Shown piece after piece: positions 7,167-10,519 of a DNA stretch of 10,519 bases; position 1 is the stretch's first letter, and the number at the start of each line of letters is the position of its first letter. The position numbers and the translations under genes are program-made. Below the pieces are notes generated by a model that was not told the origin of the DNA, ran no database searches, and saw only the letters and a list, made by a program, of their open reading frames with translations. Origin of the DNA: Pseudobutyrivibrio sp. (GTDB lineage: Bacteria; Bacillota_A; Clostridia; Lachnospirales; Lachnospiraceae); contig JAILNO010000181.1 in NCBI GenBank assembly GCA_024691465.1, positions 1-10,519 of the forward strand. Direction: 5' to 3'.

Positions 7167-10100
7167 CAAAGTTACGAAGGCTCATAGATAGAGCCACCAG
7201 CCCAGATATAAGCTTCGACAGAAGGACTCTGTCTTTAGTTGGCTTCTTCTCCGAGATAGCACTTGCAGTCTCTATTATTGGGGACTTCATAATACAAGAG
7301 AATATAGTCGAGATAGTAGTATTAATGTTCTTCGTAATAGCTAATCCTATCGCGACTTTTATCTGCATGAGGATAGATAAGGTGGCAATATGCCTTAAGT
7401 TTGAGATATTAGGCTTAGCCTTCGTGGCTTTGCCTGTGAGCTTCTTCTATGGAGGAGGCCCATATGGTGGCGGAATATTCTGGGCGGCATTTATCTACAT
7501 GTTCATAGGAATAGGATTAACTGGCGCATTCCGCATATTTATGTTGGTAAGCGTAACTTTTATCATCCTGTCAGAATACATCATATGGTACATCAATCCT
7601 GAGGTGGTTATTCCCCACACTAGGATGATGTTTGCAGTGGATTCAGTTGTATCGTTACTGTTAGTTGGCATATTGATATCCATCATATTGCTGTTTGAGA
7701 AGCATATTTTTAAGCGAGAAAATGCTAGAGCCAAGAAGGCACTGGAGCTGGCTGAGGAGCTCAATGTGTCTCAGCATATGTTCTTCTCTAATATGAGTCA
7801 TGAGATTAGGACTCCTATCAACTCTATACTGGGACTTAATGAGATAATCCTGCGTCAGGAGGATGCTTCCGATGAGATTAAAAAGGATGCTATGAATATC
7901 CGCGGTGCAGGCAAGATGCTGCTGACCCTGGTGAACGATATCTTAGATATAAGCAAGATTGAGGCTGGCAAAATGGATATTGTTCCAGTGGATTACAGCA
8001 TAGGAAGTATGATCTCTGAGATTGTAAATATGGTCTGGCTTAGAGCGGAGGAAAAGGGACTAAAGTTCAAGGTGGACATAGATCCTGATATACCTACCGA
8101 ACTCTATGGCGACGAGGTAAGAATCAAGCAGGTCCTTATTAATCTGCTGAACAATGCTGTGAAATATACCACTGAGGGTACTATCACTCTATACATGGAG
8201 TGCGAGGAGATAGATGGCAATAAGGCCCTCATTAACTTTTCCGTATCGGATACAGGAATGGGCATCAAGCAGGATGCGATTCCTTATCTATTCGATTCCT
8301 TCCAGAGAGTGGATCAGGAGAAGAATAGGCATATCGAAGGTACAGGACTGGGTCTGTCTATAGTTAAGCAGCTGGTGGATCTGATGGGCGGCAAAATTAC
8401 GGTGAACTCTGTGTATTCTCAGGGTTCTACATTTGCTGTGCATCTATGGCAGGATGTGACTAATCAGAATCCGCTAGGAGAGGTTAATATTTCAAACTAC
8501 AGGAATTATAATGCTGAGAAGTATCAGAGTACATTTACAGCTCCAGAGGCAAGGATTCTTATAGTGGATGACAATGAGATGAACCTGCAGGTGGAGAAGA
8601 AGCTGCTAGAGGATACAGGTATGATTATAGATACAGTCATATCTGGCAAGGATGCCTTGGAGCATAGTGTTAAGCAGCATTACGACGTTATTTTTATGGA
8701 TCATCTCATGCCAAATATGGATGGCATCGAGACTTTCTCAAGAATAAGGAAGCAGTTGGGTGGACTTAATAACGAGACACCTATAATAGTTCTCACTGCC
8801 AATGCAGGAAGTGAGAATATCAAGCTGTACAATAACAGTGGATTCGATGGCTATCTAGTGAAGCCTGTATCAGGTAAGGAACTGGAGAACATGCTGCTGA
8901 AGCATCTGCCTGAGTCTAAAGTTACTCTAAACGGTGAGTATGAGATTACAAGGGATGAGCTTAATACTGCAACGGGATATAGCAAGAAGATTCCTATTGT
9001 AATCGCAACCAGTTCTATGTGCGACCTGCCTCATTCCGTAATTAAGGAACTGACAGTTGAGATGATTCCGTACCTTATTCACAATGATGCAGGTACCTTC
9101 TATGACAATGTGGAGGCGGAGTGTGATGAGCTGGTTTACTACATGAATAAGGGCGACACTTGTTTGAGTGCGGAAGCCCCTACAGTAACAGATTTCGAGG
9201 AGTTCTTTGCAAGGCTTCTCAGGAAGTGCCACAATGTAATATATATAGCTCTGACTACTAGCATCAGCGACGAATACGAGAGAGCTAAGGAGGCTGCCTT
9301 AGCCTTTGAGAATATTACAGTTATTAATTCTGAGACTTTATCAAGCTCCATGGGATTCATGGTAATGGCTGCTAATCAGATGGCTCAGCAGGGTGAGTCT
9401 GTGGAGAGGATTGTAGAGCGATTAGATAGCATCAAGCGAAAGGTGCACTGCAAGATCATTATTGATTCAACTGAAGTATTAATTCAGAGAGGCCTTATAA
9501 ATGAGTTTACCTATAAGTTCATGAAGACCATGCATCTACGACCTTCACTTAGAATCAAGAATGATCAGCTCGGAGTGGATAGGATATGGTTCGGCTCTAC
9601 CAGGAAATGCTATGAGAAATATATCAATCATGTGCTTCCACGTACTGCTAAGCCAAATACAGATGTGATATTCATTACCTATGTGGATTTGTCAGAGGAA
9701 ACCCTTGATTGGATAGCTAAGGAGATCAGGAAGAGATTCGATTTCAAGGATATCGTATACCAGAAGGGATCAGCAACCATATCTCTGAACTGTGGGTCTG
9801 GAGCCTTCGGTCTGATGTACATGGATAGCGGCAAGCATAAGTATAACTTCAGTGTACAGCTGGCTAAGGGCAGAGAGATTGCATACGACGAGGATGATAC
9901 AGAGGAAATTGAAGTAGAGGCGATTAAGCCTGAGATAGTAGAACCTGAGATAGTAGAGCATGAGAAAGTAGAGACTAAGACAGAAATAATTGAAGAGCCT
10001 AAGACAGAATCTAATGCAGTAATTAAAGAGGGGGCTATTAGAGGAATTGATATGGAGGTAGCTCTTAAAAATAGTGGCTCTAAGGATGCTTTCAACACTG

Positions 10101-10519
10101 TGCTTAAGATTTTCTATGATACTATCGATAAGAAATCAAGCGATATAAAGACATATTACGAAGCCGCGGATTGGAAGAATTTTACCATACTGGTGCATGG
10201 ACTTAAGAGTGCAGCCAGACTAATAGGTGCTGTGGAATTAGGCAATGATGCAGAGCGTATGGAAGCGGCGGGCAAAGCCGAGGATACAGGATACATAGAA
10301 GGTAATTATGCTAGACTCATGGAGTCATATCTAGCTTATAAGGACTACTTATCCAGTGAGTTACAAAAGGAAGAAGAAAAGGATAAACCACTTGCAGATA
10401 TGGAGTTAATGTCAGCTATGTATGATACCCTTCGGATAGGTGCAGAGGAAATGAATTGCTCCATGATAGAGGATGCTTTTGCTGAACTGGAAGATTATGA
10501 AATTCCAGATACTGAGAGG
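7163..10519 (+). CDS. Giant hybrid histidine kinase with embedded DegV (fatty-acid-binding-like) domain and HPt (3' truncated by window edge)
   Basis: The frame is open for 1119 codons to the window end. Domains in order: six transmembrane helices (about 23-44, 48-69, 76-96, 104-123, 125-145, 158-178), with a Gly-rich motif (GGGPYGGGIFW, 97-107) in a loop predicted outside; HisKA with His213 (FFSNMSHEIRTP); HATPase with N-box LLNNAVKY (Asn330/Asn331), G1 DTGMG from Asp363 and G2 GTGLGLS (393-399); receiver (about 463-585) with Asp469/Asp470, phosphoacceptor Asp513 (FMDHLMPNMDG) and Lys567-Pro568; DegV/EDD-fold domain (about 610-890); Glu/Val/Lys/Pro linker with PEIVE repeats (about 905-950); HPt (about 965-1055) with His1012 (VHGLKSAARLIGA); and the start of a C-terminal helical tail. 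His213-Asp513-His1012 make a full internal relay. DegV is recognised by IPIVIATSSMCDLP (610-623), the YERAKEAALAFENITVINS region, a helix pair with HLRPSLRI, and CGSGAFGLMYM (877-887). Only the last few dozen residues are probably missing. The lipid role is inference; the domain calls are firm. Confidence 0.92.
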   Translation, partial: MTKLRRLIDRATSPDISFDRRTLSLVGFFSEIALAVSIIGDFIIQENIVEIVVLMFFVIANPIATFICMRIDKVAICLKFEILGLAFVALPVSFFYGGGPYGGGIFWAAFIYMFIGIGLTGAFRIFMLVSVTFIILSEYIIWYINPEVVIPHTRMMFAVDSVVSLLLVGILISIILLFEKHIFKRENARAKKALELAEELNVSQHMFFSNMSHEIRTPINSILGLNEIILRQEDASDEIKKDAMNIRGAGKMLLTLVNDILDISKIEAGKMDIVPVDYSIGSMISEIVNMVWLRAEEKGLKFKVDIDPDIPTELYGDEVRIKQVLINLLNNAVKYTTEGTITLYMECEEIDGNKALINFSVSDTGMGIKQDAIPYLFDSFQRVDQEKNRHIEGTGLGLSIVKQLVDLMGGKITVNSVYSQGSTFAVHLWQDVTNQNPLGEVNISNYRNYNAEKYQSTFTAPEARILIVDDNEMNLQVEKKLLEDTGMIIDTVISGKDALEHSVKQHYDVIFMDHLMPNMDGIETFSRIRKQLGGLNNETPIIVLTANAGSENIKLYNNSGFDGYLVKPVSGKELENMLLKHLPESKVTLNGEYEITRDELNTATGYSKKIPIVIATSSMCDLPHSVIKELTVEMIPYLIHNDAGTFYDNVEAECDELVYYMNKGDTCLSAEAPTVTDFEEFFARLLRKCHNVIYIALTTSISDEYERAKEAALAFENITVINSETLSSSMGFMVMAANQMAQQGESVERIVERLDSIKRKVHCKIIIDSTEVLIQRGLINEFTYKFMKTMHLRPSLRIKNDQLGVDRIWFGSTRKCYEKYINHVLPRTAKPNTDVIFITYVDLSEETLDWIAKEIRKRFDFKDIVYQKGSATISLNCGSGAFGLMYMDSGKHKYNFSVQLAKGREIAYDEDDTEEIEVEAIKPEIVEPEIVEHEKVETKTEIIEEPKTESNAVIKEGAIRGIDMEVALKNSGSKDAFNTVLKIFYDTIDKKSSDIKTYYEAADWKNFTILVHGLKSAARLIGAVELGNDAERMEAAGKAEDTGYIEGNYARLMESYLAYKDYLSSELQKEEEKDKPLADMELMSAMYDTLRIGAEEMNCSMIEDAFAELEDYEIPDTER
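9929..9973 (+). repeat. Three 15-bp in-frame tandem repeats encoding PEIVE-PEIVE-HEKVE
   Basis: Three consecutive 15-base units: the first two differ at one position, the third is diverged. They encode five-residue repeats (residues 923-937) within the acidic linker joining the DegV domain to the HPt of the large hybrid kinase. The period is a multiple of three, so unit gain or loss would change linker length without a frameshift. Confidence 0.85.

Noticed and set aside
8920..8990. A frameshift or missed stop joining a kinase gene to a separate degV gene
   Set aside because: The frame is continuous, with no stop, start plus ribosome binding site, or composition change at the receiver-DegV junction, and an HPt follows in the same frame, so this is a genuine single gene.
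9679..10098. Antisense 139-codon Ser/Ile-rich open frame
   Set aside because: It is the reverse of the acidic repeat linker and DegV coding sequence, with no ribosome binding site or recognisable domain; the + strand frame has strong homology throughout.

Overview
The window is one uninterrupted run of co-directional (+ strand) signalling genes. It reads as the middle of a chemosensory operon in a Gram-positive, clostridial bacterium, most likely Lachnospiraceae (Butyrivibrio/Roseburia-like; moderate confidence). The reasons are moderate GC content, heavy use of AGA/AGG for Arg and ATA for Ile, strong AAAGGAG/AAGGAGG ribosome binding sites, and the style of the large hybrid kinases. These carry six N-terminal membrane helices, HisKA-HATPase-REC, and in one case an HPt followed by the extra helical tail I associate with Lachnospiraceae hybrid kinases.

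Layout: 1-573, catalytic domain of CheB (cut by the left edge); 597-989, single-domain CheY-type response regulator; 1032-3140, complete CheA; 3156-3692, CheW; 3734-5107, a methyl-accepting chemotaxis protein (MCP) with almost no extracytoplasmic domain; 5109-7166, a six-TM hybrid histidine kinase with a degenerate and an intact receiver; 7163-10519, a second, much larger six-TM hybrid kinase cut by the right edge. The largest gap is 42 bases. The MCP stop and the first hybrid kinase start are one base apart, and the two kinases overlap by ATGA. I see no terminator, convincing internal promoter, RNA gene, mobile element or CRISPR array.

The main point of interest is the last gene. Its reading frame stays open from 7163 to the window end (1119 codons, no stop) and encodes TM region - HisKA - HATPase - REC - DegV/EDD-fold domain - PEIVE-repeat linker - HPt - helical tail. 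DegV domains normally stand alone as fatty-acid-binding (FakB-type) proteins. Here one lies between the receiver and the HPt of a phosphorelay, and the motifs that normally hold the lipid carboxylate are all substituted. This suggests a sensor or scaffold use of the fold rather than FakB lipid delivery.

Working model (inference): the CheA/CheW/MCP array signals to the CheY-type regulator and CheB. The two membrane hybrid kinases feed a phosphorelay in which the only HPt visible in the hybrid kinases (on the DegV protein) may serve both receivers. Co-transcription suggests that the array and the relay act in one process. No flagellar genes and no cheR, cheC or cheD are visible, so whether the output is swimming or something else cannot be decided here.
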